Origin: Vagococcus elongatus
GTDB taxonomy: Bacteria > Bacillota > Bacilli > Lactobacillales > Vagococcaceae
NCBI RefSeq assembly: GCF_003987645.1
Contig: NZ_NGKA01000018.1
Coordinates: 1-53,018 of the forward strand
Direction of reading: 5' to 3'
DNA: 53,018 nucleotides
Both the position numbers and the translations under genes were made by a program. Shown here piece after piece: positions 26,556 through 35,054 of the stretch (position 1 is the first letter of the stretch; each line of letters starts with the position of its first letter). The notes under the pieces were generated by a model, which worked only from the letters and a program-made list of their open reading frames with translations, ran no database searches and had not been told where the DNA came from.

Positions 26556-27152
26556 TCACATCTCCCGCCGGCCTTCCACTGCCTTCAAAAGGGTAATCTC
26601 ATCTGCATACTCAATGTCGCTGCCTACAGACAGGCCATGAGCAAGTCTGGTCACTTTGATTCCCGCCGGTTTAATCAATTTAGACAAATACATGGCGGTC
26701 GCCTCCCCTTCAGTCGTTGCATTTGTTGCAATGATGACTTCTTTTATTTCATCATTGTGCAGACGCTGAATCAAAGAAGTAATATTGATGTCATCTGGCC
26801 CCGTACCATCCATCGGAGAAATGACACCGTGAAGCACATGATATTGCCCTTTGTATTCGCGCATTTTTTCCATCGAGATAACATCCTTAGGCTCCTCCAC
26901 CACTAGCACTTGACTTTTGTCCCTTGAAGTATCTTGACAAATGGTACACGTTTCACTTTCTGCAATATTACCGCATATGGCACAAAAATGCAGGTCTCGC
27001 TTCACACTAATCAAAGCTTTGGCAAAGTCATTCACGTCTTCTTCACGCATGTCCAAAGTGAAAAAAGCTAGTCTGGCCGCAGTCTTAGCACCTATCCCCG
27101 GTAATCTCATGTAGCTTTCTATTAATTTAGCAATCGGTGCTGGATAATACAT
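26556..27152 (-). CDS. recR: Recombination mediator protein RecR
   Basis: About 198 aa. Helix-hairpin-helix ([14 protein letters not shown]), C4 zinc finger ([16 protein letters not shown]), Toprim domain ([15 protein letters not shown]) and the C-terminal Walker-like end are all present. Works with RecO/RecF in gap repair. The ATG at 27152 (MYYPAP) fits AAGAGGA better than the ATG two codons upstream. Downstream of ybaB and dnaX as usual. Confidence 0.95.
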   Translation of the reverse strand: MYYPAPIAKLIESYMRLPGIGAKTAARLAFFTLDMREEDVNDFAKALISVKRDLHFCAICGNIAESETCTICQDTSRDKSQVLVVEEPKDVISMEKMREYKGQYHVLHGVISPMDGTGPDDINITSLIQRLHNDEIKEVIIATNATTEGEATAMYLSKLIKPAGIKVTRLAHGLSVGSDIEYADEITLLKAVEGRREM

Positions 27153-27187
27153 GTTCATCCTCTTTTCATAAAAAATTTAACCTATCC

Positions 27188-27213
27188 TAAAAAAACAGGA
27201 AGTTCCCCTCCTG
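27188..27213 (-). terminator. Possible terminator between ybaB and recR
   Basis: CAGGA (27196-27200) and TCCTG (27209-27213) flank an 8-nt loop and are followed on the minus strand by seven T. The stem is short, so partial read-through into recR is likely. Confidence 0.55.
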
Positions 27214-27225
27214 CTCTTTTAAGCA

Positions 27226-27540
27226 CTAGAATCCCGGCAACCCTTGAGTATATTTGCCCATAGTTGCTTCGGTTTCATCTGCAATTTGCGTCAGGGCATG
27301 ATTGACAGCTGTCAATACTAAGTCCTGTAACATCTCCGGATCTTCCGGATCAATAACTTCAGGTTGAATACTTAACTCAAGCATTTCTCTTTTGCCATTG
27401 AATATAACTTTCACTAGATCATTTGCCGCTGACCCTGTAAATTCTTTTTTTTCTAAAGCTGCCTGAGCTGCTTCCATTTCTTTTTGCATTTTTTGAACTT
27501 GCTTCATCATCCCTTGCATGTTGCCCATTCCGCGCATCAT
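27226..27540 (-). CDS. ybaB: YbaB/EbfC nucleoid-associated protein
   Basis: 104-aa DNA-binding protein. N-terminus is methionine/glycine-rich with a long amphipathic helix ([22 protein letters not shown]), followed by the conserved [21 protein letters not shown] and [18 protein letters not shown]. It follows dnaX and precedes recR, the invariant context of this family. Several Met codons lie near the start; the first (27540) is used. Confidence 0.94.
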   Translation of the reverse strand: MMRGMGNMQGMMKQVQKMQKEMEAAQAALEKKEFTGSAANDLVKVIFNGKREMLELSIQPEVIDPEDPEMLQDLVLTAVNHALTQIADETEATMGKYTQGLPGF

Positions 27541-27618
27541 CTTTTACATCTTCCTCTCACAGTTCTCTAGTTTATGCCGCTATTCTTACAGCAATCAAAA
27601 CAATCTGTTTTTTATCCT

Positions 27619-29352
27619 TTATTCGTTCACAATTTCTACCACATCACTGCCAAAAAGCTCTAATGCTTTGTCCACGACCTGTTTTTCAGGATCCTCCTGG
27701 AGCAGTGCTGCATCCTCACGCATCTCCGTCGCTGTTTGACCAGAAGCTTGTTCATCCACCGGATTAGACTGCAAAAATTCCCGGCGCAACACACTCCATG
27801 AATCTTTAGGAACAAACACCACATTCAATTCTAACTGAATCAAACGCTGAATGCCGCTTGCAATCACTGTTTTAAGTTCCATATCATCATCAGCACGCTG
27901 ACAAATGATTTCATAATCAAAGGCAATAACGACCCCTTTGCCGCTGGCTGCAACCGGCTGACTGGCCTTGAGCATCGCACGGTGAGTGACAGATAAAAAT
28001 TGCAGCAACTCTTCCCAGACGTCCTGCGTCATACGTAAATATTCCCTAGTTGCTTCATGGAGAATCTGATAAACTTGCTCCTTCGGCAAACGATACTGTG
28101 TCACAGGCCGATTTTGTACAGGAGCACTAGCGGTTTGCGACTTGCCTTCCGCATTTGCATTAGCCGCCTGCCATTGCTTCATCTCATTTTTTAAAGCAGA
28201 AAGTTGCTCCTGCAGCTCAGTTATTTCCTGAGTAGACACTGAGGAGTGAGCCTCCATATTTTTTTCAGAGCCGCTGTCACTGGCTAATTTCACTGTTGCT
28301 ACTTCCAAATAAATCGCTGTATGAGTCGACATCTTTAGTTGTCTTTGTGTGTCACTCAGCAAGTCAATGTAGCGATATATTTTTTCCGCAGGCAATGCCT
28401 GCGAAAGAGTTTTAAACTTCTCGCTTAAAAAGCCTCGCTCAGTTAAGAGAAGTTGCGGTGCCTGCTGGTAGATCAGCAAATCTCGACAATAAAACAGCAT
28501 GTCCTCAATAAAACGGCTGCTTTCCTTGCCTTCAGACAAAATAGCTTGTACCGCTTGAAGGGCCTCATCGACACTGCCTTGGGCACATAATGAGACATAC
28601 CGATCCATCATTTCTGTGGTCAAACTCCCTGTCACTTGCAAGGCAGCTTGATCAGTTAATTCACCATCGCTGAAAGACAATGCTTGATCCAGTAAACTCA
28701 AAGCATCCCGCATGCCCCCTTCAGCCGCTCTGGCAATAATATATAAACTTTGTTCTTGAAAGTTGATACTCATCTCTGACAATATATGCCGTAAATGCTC
28801 AACAATATCCTCTGCGGTAATACGTTTAAAATCAAATCGTTGCGTACGGGAAATAATCGTCGCCGGAATTTTATGGGGCTCAGTGGTGGCCAAAATAAAC
28901 AAAACATTTTTAGGAGGTTCCTCCAGTGTTTTCAGCAACGCATTAAAGGCTCCTGTAGACAGCATATGGACCTCATCAATGATATATACTTTGTAAGTTG
29001 CTTGAGTAGGAGCATATTTCACCTTTTCTCGAAGGTCCCGAATCTCGTCAACACCATTGTTACTTGCCGCATCGATCTCTATCACGTCATTTAAACGTCC
29101 TTCAGTGATCTCTCTGCAAATATCACAGTCATTGCAAGGCTCCCCGTCTTTTTGATTAGGGCAGTTGATTGCCTTGGCAAAAATCTTGGCAGCACTTGTT
29201 TTTCCAGTTCCTCTTGGTCCGGTAAAAAGATAGGCATGAGAGGTTTTATGCTGCGATAAGGCATTTTTCAATGTTTGAGTTACCATCTGTTGGCCAACGA
29301 GGTCTGAGAAGCGTTGGGAGCGCCACACACGGTACAATGCTTGATAAGCCAT
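27619..29352 (-). CDS. dnaX: DNA polymerase III subunits gamma/tau
   Basis: 577-aa clamp-loader ATPase. Walker A GPRGTGKTSAAK, zinc module (CPNQKDGEPCNDCDIC), Walker B IIDEVHML, and sensor motifs ATTEPHKIPATIISRTQRF lie in the first 230 residues. Helical collar to about 365, then a tau-specific C-terminal region that binds the polymerase. ATG with AGGAGA upstream. First gene of the replication/repair cluster; the 4.5S RNA gene often found upstream in Firmicutes is not present in the 157-bp gap. Confidence 0.95.
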   Translation of the reverse strand: MAYQALYRVWRSQRFSDLVGQQMVTQTLKNALSQHKTSHAYLFTGPRGTGKTSAAKIFAKAINCPNQKDGEPCNDCDICREITEGRLNDVIEIDAASNNGVDEIRDLREKVKYAPTQATYKVYIIDEVHMLSTGAFNALLKTLEEPPKNVLFILATTEPHKIPATIISRTQRFDFKRITAEDIVEHLRHILSEMSINFQEQSLYIIARAAEGGMRDALSLLDQALSFSDGELTDQAALQVTGSLTTEMMDRYVSLCAQGSVDEALQAVQAILSEGKESSRFIEDMLFYCRDLLIYQQAPQLLLTERGFLSEKFKTLSQALPAEKIYRYIDLLSDTQRQLKMSTHTAIYLEVATVKLASDSGSEKNMEAHSSVSTQEITELQEQLSALKNEMKQWQAANANAEGKSQTASAPVQNRPVTQYRLPKEQVYQILHEATREYLRMTQDVWEELLQFLSVTHRAMLKASQPVAASGKGVVIAFDYEIICQRADDDMELKTVIASGIQRLIQLELNVVFVPKDSWSVLRREFLQSNPVDEQASGQTATEMREDAALLQEDPEKQVVDKALELFGSDVVEIVNE

Positions 29353-29539
29353 GATTTCCTCTCCTGTACATTCATTTTGATTTTTACAGTTGATTCCTTA
29401 GTCATTTCGACACACAACTATAAATTTTCCTCTCATTATTATACGTGATAAATTAACAAAAAACCACCTTAAGACGTATTCAATAGATTTTTCCGATATG
29501 GTACAATGAATGCATAAAATAACGAATGGAGTGACAACT

Positions 29540-30763
29540 ATGGGTATTATTAAAGCTGCTGCAAGTTCTGTTTCCGGTAGTCTGGCTGATCAATGGCTTG
29601 AGATTATTGAACCTGAGCAACTTACCAGCAAGACACTGATTACCAAAGGGGTACAAATCGTTCGCAGCCGCAGAAATGGTTCTAACACTAAACAAACAGA
29701 CGGTGTGATTACAGATGGTTCTGTTATCCATGTTTACCCGAATACAATGATGCTGTTGATCGATGGAGGAAAAATCATCGATTTCACAGCGGAAGAAGGC
29801 TACTATACCGTAAAAAATGACAGTGCCCCTTCCATGTTCCAAGGTGATTTGCGTGCGTCCATCGCTGAATCTTTCAGTCGTTTTAAATATGGCGGTACCA
29901 CGCCTAAAAACCAGCAGGTAGTTTATATCAACTTGCAGGAGATTACTGACATTAAATTTGGCACACGTGCACCCTTAAATTATTTTGATAACTTTTATAA
30001 TGCGGAATTATTTCTGCGAGCTCACGGAAGCTACTCCATCAAAATCACAGACCCGGTACTTTTTTACGGAGAAGTTGCTTCAAAAAGCAGCGTACATTTG
30101 GAAACAGATGATTTGCCGAAACAATTTTTGGATGAGTTCCTGACAGCCTTGCAGACATCTATCGCTAAAATGTCAGTCGCAGGTGTCCAAATCAGTCATC
30201 TAGTCGCCAAATCTCAAGAATTAAGTCAGTATATGAGTCATGCGCTGGATGATGAGTGGCGCGAACGCCGCGGGATTGAAGTTGTCTCTGCAGCTGTGGC
30301 AAGCATCTCTTACGATGACGATTCTAAAGAGCTTATACAAATGCGCAACAAAGGAGCCATGCTCAGTGATGCTTCGATTCGTGAAGGGTTCGTTCAAGGT
30401 TCTGTTGCTAGCGGACTCGAACAAGCCGGCTCCAACCCAAGCGGCAGTGCTACTGCTTTTATGGGCATGGGGATGGGTATGGGCGCAGCTGGCAATTTTA
30501 TGGGCGAAGCTTCCAAAACCAATAGAGAGCAAGCCGCTGCCCAAGCCAAACAACCATCTGCCAAAGACAGTTGGATTTGTCCAAATGACGGCACAGAAAA
30601 CACTGGCAAGTTTTGTTCAGAATGCGGCGAACCTAGGCCGGCGGTTCAAGGCGACGGTATCCAAATGCGATGTAGCGAATGTCACGAAATCATCACTATT
30701 CATGGATCAATGCCTAAATTCTGTCCGGAATGCGGCAAACCGTTTTCCGGTACGGCTATTTAA
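29540..30763 (+). CDS. SPFH-domain protein with C-terminal zinc ribbons (YdjI-like)
   Basis: About 407 aa. The first 280 residues form an SPFH/virion-core-like domain (MGIIKAAASSVSGSLADQWLE start typical of YdjI). A Gly/Met-rich linker (about 300-318) follows, then two zinc-ribbon units: CPNDGTENTGKFCSEC and CSECHEIITIHGSMPKFCPEC. The ATG at 29540 with GGAGTGA upstream is preferred over one 30 nt earlier. In B. subtilis YdjI recruits PspA to the membrane. Here it heads an operon with zinc-ribbon and TPM proteins but no pspA. Confidence 0.85.
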   Translation: MGIIKAAASSVSGSLADQWLEIIEPEQLTSKTLITKGVQIVRSRRNGSNTKQTDGVITDGSVIHVYPNTMMLLIDGGKIIDFTAEEGYYTVKNDSAPSMFQGDLRASIAESFSRFKYGGTTPKNQQVVYINLQEITDIKFGTRAPLNYFDNFYNAELFLRAHGSYSIKITDPVLFYGEVASKSSVHLETDDLPKQFLDEFLTALQTSIAKMSVAGVQISHLVAKSQELSQYMSHALDDEWRERRGIEVVSAAVASISYDDDSKELIQMRNKGAMLSDASIREGFVQGSVASGLEQAGSNPSGSATAFMGMGMGMGAAGNFMGEASKTNREQAAAQAKQPSAKDSWICPNDGTENTGKFCSECGEPRPAVQGDGIQMRCSECHEIITIHGSMPKFCPECGKPFSGTAI

Positions 30764-30848
30764 GAAAAGAATTTAGATATAAGATGAGAATTTAGACAAT
30801 AATTATTACACCAAAAAAACGGACGATTAAACATCAAGGAGGGATGGT

Positions 30849-31958
30849 ATGAGTGAAGTATTAACACACAAGTGTCCAAATTGCGGTGGCCCTTTATTAT
30901 TTGACCCGACAAAACAACTTTTTCATTGTGAATATTGTCTGAGTGAATTCAGCGAAGAAGCACTCACATCACTACTGACGGCCAAATCTGAAAAGACCTC
31001 CGCTGAAGCTGACCTGTCGGCTGATTTCGACGAACAGTCGTTAAATCATACAGACAGCGAAGATGAAGGAATAACTTTGGAACTTTTCAGCTGTCCCAGC
31101 TGCGGAGCGGAAATAGTCACAGATGAGACCACTGCAGCAACGTTTTGCTATTACTGTCACAATCCGGTGGTTTTATCTGGAAGAGTGAGCGGTGAATTCC
31201 TTCCCGAATCCATCCTGCCCTTTGCTGTCGACCGTAAAAAAGCAGTGGAACACTTCCTCGCTTGGGGAAGGAAAAAGAAATTTGTTCCCAAAGATTTTTT
31301 TAACGATGCACAAATAGAAAAAATCACAGGCGTCTATTTCCCTTATTGGCTGATTGATGGAGAACTGTCAGCTACCTATCACGCAAGAGGAACGACTATC
31401 CGCGTTTGGCGGGCAGGGGATTATGAAATGACCGAAACGAAATATTTTAATATCGCCCGAGAAGGAACTATGAATTTTCGTAATTTCATTAAAAATGCTT
31501 TGAAAAAAAATCAAACGCTGACGATGATCCAATCTGTACAGCCTTTTAATTTACAGCATACGAAAAAATTTTCATCTAAGTATCTTTCAGGATTTCAAGC
31601 CGATAAACGTGATTTGAATTATCAAGATTTGCAAGAAGAAGTCCGCAGCGAACTCAAAGGATACGGTCAGTCTCTGCTCAAAGATACGGTCAAAGGCTAC
31701 ACCCAAATTTTCCAAGAGCAAACAGATTTCCATGGCGTCAAAGATACGTCCCAATATGTCCTGCTGCCAGTGTGGGTGCTGACTTACCGAGGACGGGGAG
31801 ATAAAAATCAGGAGCAGCTCTATTATTATGCCATGAATGGAGATTCTGGGAAGACTAGCGGCCGGCTGCCCGTCGACAAAAAGAAAGTCGGACTTTTTGC
31901 CGCCGCGATTTTTTCAGCCGTGTTTATCCTCGTATTGATCGGAGGGTATTTCATATGA
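30849..31958 (+). CDS. Zinc-ribbon membrane protein (YdjG-like)
   Basis: 369 aa. Two TFIIB-like zinc ribbons at the N-terminus (CPNCGGPLLFDPTKQLFHCEYC, about 9-30, and CPSCGAEIVTDETTAATFCYYC, about 81-102), a central domain of unknown fold, and a single C-terminal membrane helix (about 345-367) ending at the stop. B. subtilis YdjG has the same plan and with YdjH anchors YdjI/PspA at the membrane. ATG with AAGGAGGG upstream; its stop overlaps the next start by 4 nt. The first cysteine unit is written only in part because of its length. Confidence 0.8.
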   Translation: MSEVLTHKCPNCGGPLLFDPTKQLFHCEYCLSEFSEEALTSLLTAKSEKTSAEADLSADFDEQSLNHTDSEDEGITLELFSCPSCGAEIVTDETTAATFCYYCHNPVVLSGRVSGEFLPESILPFAVDRKKAVEHFLAWGRKKKFVPKDFFNDAQIEKITGVYFPYWLIDGELSATYHARGTTIRVWRAGDYEMTETKYFNIAREGTMNFRNFIKNALKKNQTLTMIQSVQPFNLQHTKKFSSKYLSGFQADKRDLNYQDLQEEVRSELKGYGQSLLKDTVKGYTQIFQEQTDFHGVKDTSQYVLLPVWVLTYRGRGDKNQEQLYYYAMNGDSGKTSGRLPVDKKKVGLFAAAIFSAVFILVLIGGYFI

Positions 31959-32773
31959 AACGTTTGACATTTTTACTTCTCAGCGGAGTCATGTTCGTCT
32001 TATTTGCACTGATTAGTCCTCTAGTTTCGGCAAATGAACAGGTGGTTGTGGATAATTCCGGACTTTTTAGTGAAGAAGAAACTCTGTCCTTAGAACAAAT
32101 GCTGCGTGAATTTATCAATGATACAAACATGGACGCAGTGGTTTTAACTACTAACAGTACGGACGGGCAAGCTATTGAGCATTACGCCGCAGATTTTTAT
32201 GACTACAACGACTATGGTGTCGGAGAGCATAAAGATGGCTTTATTTTCATTATCGACATGGGTGAACGAAAGTTTGATATCGTCACCACAGGTAAAACGA
32301 AGGCTCTTTTGTCTGATTCAAGAGCCAGCTCCGTCCTTGACGCAGCGGAAAGCGACATGGGAAATGGCGACTTTCCAAGTGCCCTCCAAAGCGTGGTCAG
32401 TGCTGTGCGTAGTTATGTGGATCAAGGAATGCCTGCCGGCTATGCTTATGATGAAAACGTTGGCGAGTTAGACAAAGTAAAACGCATCAGCCCTTTAGAA
32501 GCACTGATCGCTTTCATTGTCGCAGCGGCTTCTGCAGGTGTCGCTATTGCCACCATCGCTTCAAGGTATCGGCTTAAAAAGAGCAGCTATTCCTACCCAT
32601 ACCGTGAGGAGGGAACTTTGAATTTGGCAGTGAAAAAAGACGATTTATTTGATGTCCGTATCACACGCCGGCATATCCCACGTCCTTCCAATAATAACAA
32701 AGGCGGTGGCGGAGGTTCATTTACCTCCAGCAGCGGGCGTTCCCATGGAAGCGGCGGCGGACGCAGTTTTTAA
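31955..32773 (+). CDS. TPM-domain membrane protein (YdjH-like)
   Basis: 272 aa. Signal peptide about 1-26 (ends VSA), extracytoplasmic TPM domain about 30-160 (VVDNSGLFSEEE, GFIFIIDMGERKFDIVTTGK), a membrane helix about 182-203, then a cytoplasmic tail ending in a Gly/Ser-rich segment (GGGGGSFTSSSGRSHGSGGG), typical of this family. It overlaps the YdjG-like gene by 4 nt. Likely part of a cell-envelope stress sensing complex, by analogy with B. subtilis YdjGH. Confidence 0.82.
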   Translation: MKRLTFLLLSGVMFVLFALISPLVSANEQVVVDNSGLFSEEETLSLEQMLREFINDTNMDAVVLTTNSTDGQAIEHYAADFYDYNDYGVGEHKDGFIFIIDMGERKFDIVTTGKTKALLSDSRASSVLDAAESDMGNGDFPSALQSVVSAVRSYVDQGMPAGYAYDENVGELDKVKRISPLEALIAFIVAAASAGVAIATIASRYRLKKSSYSYPYREEGTLNLAVKKDDLFDVRITRRHIPRPSNNNKGGGGGSFTSSSGRSHGSGGGRSF

Positions 32774-32962
32774 TTAATGATGACTTCAAGAAACAGGATA
32801 GAAAAGCATTATCCAGTAAAATAAATTTCTACATGGTTTGTTTTTAAGAATCCTATAGTAAAAAACATCAATAACAATTTCTGTTTTGAAGATGCCATTT
32901 AGAACCTAATATCCTTTTTTTGAAGGGACTTTATTTGAATTAGCTGAAAGTTTAAGATAAGC

Positions 32963-33064
32963 TATACATAAGAGCTTTACACTAACAATTAACTCAATCA
33001 TTTTATACCTAAACTCTATAAACTGATCCAATATTGAGGGAATATTGTGTAAAGTTCTTTTTTT
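32963..33064 (+). ncRNA. Candidate 95-nt small RNA with paired ends
   Basis: A -10-like TATACA (32963-32968) is followed by AAGAGCTTTACA (32970-32981), which can pair over 12 bp (one G-U) with TGTAAAGTTCTT (33048-33059), and then by a run of seven T (33058-33064). Inside lies a second hairpin, CAATATT-GAGGG-AATATTG (33029-33047). No reading frame with a ribosome site is inside. The -35 region is weak (TTAGCT, 17 bp upstream). The layout suggests a short stable transcript; an unusual long-loop terminator is the alternative. Confidence 0.45.
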
Positions 33065-33099
33065 GTGTTCAGTTAACGGAAATGTTTAAGGCTTAAAAC

Positions 33100-33179
33100 A
33101 AGCTATTGAGAATCGGAGCACATTTTATTCTCAGCTAAAAGTGAGCTGTTCGATAAGCTATCGAGACTGGCGCTCTCAA
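33100..33179. repeat. Cluster of short hairpins with an imperfect direct repeat
   Basis: AAGCTATTGAGAAT (33100-33113) recurs as AAGCTATCGAGACT (33155-33168). Between and around them are GAGAAT/ATTCTC, CAGCT/AGCTG and CGATA/TATCG stems. It follows the HAD gene on the minus strand but has no clear T run. Function is unknown. Confidence 0.4.
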
Positions 33180-33193
33180 TTATTAACGTTTTC

Positions 33194-33844
33194 CTAAATC
33201 AACACGTTGATAATTTCCCTAGGAGCATCGACGATTGCTGTTGCTCCCGCTTGTTCCAATTCGTCACGAGAACCAAAACCATACAAAACCCCGATACTTT
33301 TCAAACCGTTTTTCTTTGCTCCCAAAATATCATACTCTCTATCGCCAATCATGACGACTTCTTCTTTTTCAATTGCGGGAAAATGGGTCAGAGCATAGCT
33401 GATAACTTCTGCTTTTTGCGAACGAGTGCCATCCATCTTACTGCCAAAAACACCTGCAAAATAGGTTTCTAAATTAAAATAAGTCATAATCTGCTTGGCA
33501 TATTTTTCAGGTTTTGACGTTGCAATCCCAAGTAGCAATCCCTTTTCCAAAAGAATTTGAAGGACGTCTGACATACCCGGGTAAAGGTAATTTTCAAAAA
33601 TGCCCTTCGTTGCATAGTACTCCCGGTAAAAATTAACTGCTTCATGACTTTCTTCGTCAGACAAATGATAGTGTTTCTGAAAAGAATCTTTCAGAGGAGG
33701 CCCTATAAATTTTTTCAACTGTTCATCAGATAAAAGCTCTAAATCCATATGTTTCAATGAATACTTTATTGCGGCAATAATCCCTTCTTCTGGATTAGTT
33801 ACAGTGCCATCCAAATCAAACAATACCAACTTTTTATTCTTCAT
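33194..33844 (-). CDS. HAD-family phosphatase (phosphoglycolate phosphatase-like)
   Basis: 216 aa. HAD motif I FDLDGTVTNPEEG with both aspartates, helical cap about 17-90, motif II region LGIATSKPEKY, motif III Lys in SQKAEVISYAL and motif IV VVMIGDREYDILGAKKNG. Closest in form to the Gph/PpaX subgroup; the substrate cannot be told from motifs. ATG with AAGGAG upstream. A 35-aa frame lies immediately upstream on the same strand. Confidence 0.88.
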   Translation of the reverse strand: MKNKKLVLFDLDGTVTNPEEGIIAAIKYSLKHMDLELLSDEQLKKFIGPPLKDSFQKHYHLSDEESHEAVNFYREYYATKGIFENYLYPGMSDVLQILLEKGLLLGIATSKPEKYAKQIMTYFNLETYFAGVFGSKMDGTRSQKAEVISYALTHFPAIEKEEVVMIGDREYDILGAKKNGLKSIGVLYGFGSRDELEQAGATAIVDAPREIINVLI

Positions 33845-33865
33845 TTGACCAACTCCTTAACCATT

Positions 33866-33973
33866 TTATTTTACACAAATTTCTACTAATGCTCCTAAAA
33901 TCATCACAATAAATTCACATCTTGAAGATATAGTATAAGCATACCAATAAACAACCCTAACAAAACTTTTCAT
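33866..33973 (-). CDS. Small hydrophobic peptide, 35 aa
   Basis: An ATG at 33973 has GGAGGAG at an ideal distance (6-8 nt) and opens a 35-codon frame: MKSFVRVVYWYAYT, then ISSRCEFIVMILGALVEICVK. The last 15 residues are strongly hydrophobic. It lies 21 nt upstream of the HAD gene, so it may be a leader peptide or a small membrane protein. I do not recognise the sequence. Evidence is the ribosome site plus an intact frame only. Confidence 0.45.
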   Translation of the reverse strand: MKSFVRVVYWYAYTISSRCEFIVMILGALVEICVK

Positions 33974-34007
33974 TATTTACTCCTCCAAAGTAAATAAAAT
34001 CTCCTTT

Positions 34008-34039
34008 AGCCCTCATGCGTAAAAGCTGAGGGCTTTTTT
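34008..34039 (+). terminator. Plus-strand terminator without an obvious gene
   Basis: AGCCCTC (34008-34014) pairs with GAGGGCT (34028-34034), followed by T6 on the plus strand. No plus-strand gene precedes it, so it may end an antisense transcript across the 35-aa frame, or be read from the minus strand as a leader hairpin. Confidence 0.6.
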
Positions 34040-34060
34040 GTTGCCTTTTAAGCTTTTCAT

Positions 34061-34092
34061 TAATAAAAACACATAACGACAGGCTATGTGTT
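34061..34092 (-). terminator. Terminator of the 76-aa gene
   Basis: AACACATA (34068-34075) pairs with TATGTGTT (34085-34092); the minus-strand exit is TTTTATTAATG. Confidence 0.7.
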
Positions 34093-34095
34093 TGA

Positions 34096-34326
34096 TTAAT
34101 ACTTCTTCATATTTACTTCGTACTCAAAAATTTTACTTTTGATACTCATATCATCTGAGAACCCGTAGCCGCAATACACCAAATCGTTCACAAGCAATTC
34201 TTTTTCAGTTGCCTGCCTTTCCATCAGTATCACAGCAAAGCCATCATAGTAAGTCATCCTCAAGTAGCCTTTTGGAGAAGTACTGTTTCTAGAAATATAA
34301 AAATATCCGAATAAAGCTGTTTTCAT
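34096..34326 (-). CDS. Hypothetical protein, 76 aa
   Basis: Start at the ATG at 34326 (MKTALFGYFYIS), which has GGGAGGGA upstream; the longer in-frame ATG at 34365 has no site. The product is small, mixed charge, without membrane segment or cysteine motif, and has an aromatic-rich middle (YLRMTYYDGFAVILMER) suggesting a small beta-sheet protein. I do not recognise it. It is monocistronic with its own terminator. Confidence 0.6.
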   Translation of the reverse strand: MKTALFGYFYISRNSTSPKGYLRMTYYDGFAVILMERQATEKELLVNDLVYCGYGFSDDMSIKSKIFEYEVNMKKY

Positions 34327-34577
34327 ACTCTCCCTCCCTTTCACACTTCCTATGATACCTACCATTATACCAAAACATTGATAAATTGACGATGAATGAA
34401 TTCCTTTTAATCAATATATAACCTACAGTTTTTGTCAAAATCTAGATTACATTGTCATTTTAGGTTTTGATTTTACATCTATTCGATAGATAATCTTCAA
34501 ACTAAAGATGTTCGGCGACAAAAGAATATATTACCTGTCTTCTGTCTCATACAGAGGGTGTGTCAGCATTTTTTATC

Positions 34578-34606
34578 TTTACAATCAGAACTAATGTTCG
34601 TATAAT
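34578..34606 (+). promoter_or_regulatory. Promoter of the 92-aa gene
   Basis: -35 TTTACA (34578-34583) and -10 TATAAT (34601-34606) with a 17-bp spacer. Confidence 0.75.
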
Positions 34607-34642
34607 TATTGTGAAGAGCATTGTCATCCGGAGGGATAAACT

Positions 34643-34921
34643 ATGAAAAAAAACTTAGTAGGGACATTTGAAAAAATCAGATTTATCGGCAATTATCCAA
34701 ATATTATGATCCGCTTTACGCTAGTGACTGATGAAGGCAATGTCAACTGTATTGCAACTAAGGAAATCGCTAATAGTCTTATGATGATGACAGAAAAAAA
34801 AGAACTCGCTGTTTTTGGACACTACAATGCTAAAAATCAATTAATCATAGAAAAAATGATGATCAGAAATCCCAGCAGCTTCACCTTAGCCTACATCTCA
34901 AAGAACAGAAAATATATTTAA
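34643..34921 (+). CDS. Hypothetical protein, possible OB-fold, 92 aa
   Basis: Clear gene: consensus promoter, GGAGGGA ribosome site and ATG. Alternating strands NIMIRFTLVTDEGNVNCIAT, KELAVFGHYN and QLIIEKMMIRNP resemble the five-stranded OB fold of small nucleic-acid-binding proteins, an inference from pattern only. No signal peptide, membrane helix or cysteine motif. It is followed by the universal stress gene about 130 bp on, with no shared operon evident. Confidence 0.65.
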   Translation: MKKNLVGTFEKIRFIGNYPNIMIRFTLVTDEGNVNCIATKEIANSLMMMTEKKELAVFGHYNAKNQLIIEKMMIRNPSSFTLAYISKNRKYI

Positions 34922-35006
34922 CCCTCTCTGGAACAGATTATTTTATAAAAACGTCTTTAATGGTTCAGCAGCAATTACTTGAGAGAATAATAGGGTTCCT
35001 ATTTTT

Positions 35007-35031
35007 TGTAAACGCTTCTTTGTGTTACAAT
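35007..35031 (+). promoter_or_regulatory. Universal stress gene promoter with cre-like site
   Basis: -10 TACAAT (35026-35031). TGTAAACGCTTCTT (35007-35020) matches the alternative cre consensus TGWAARCGYTWNCW at 13 of 14 positions and covers the -35 region. Confidence 0.55.
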
Positions 35032-35054
35032 AATAGACAAAGGAGGGGCTTAAA

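Noticed and set aside
29353-29509. Search for the 4.5S (SRP) RNA gene upstream of dnaX, where it often lies
   Set aside because: The gap is only 157 bp and contains no GC-rich long hairpin with the conserved SRP apical loop.
34096-34365. Longer start (34365) for the 76-aa protein
   Set aside because: The extension has no ribosome site, whereas GGGAGGGA precedes the ATG at 34326.
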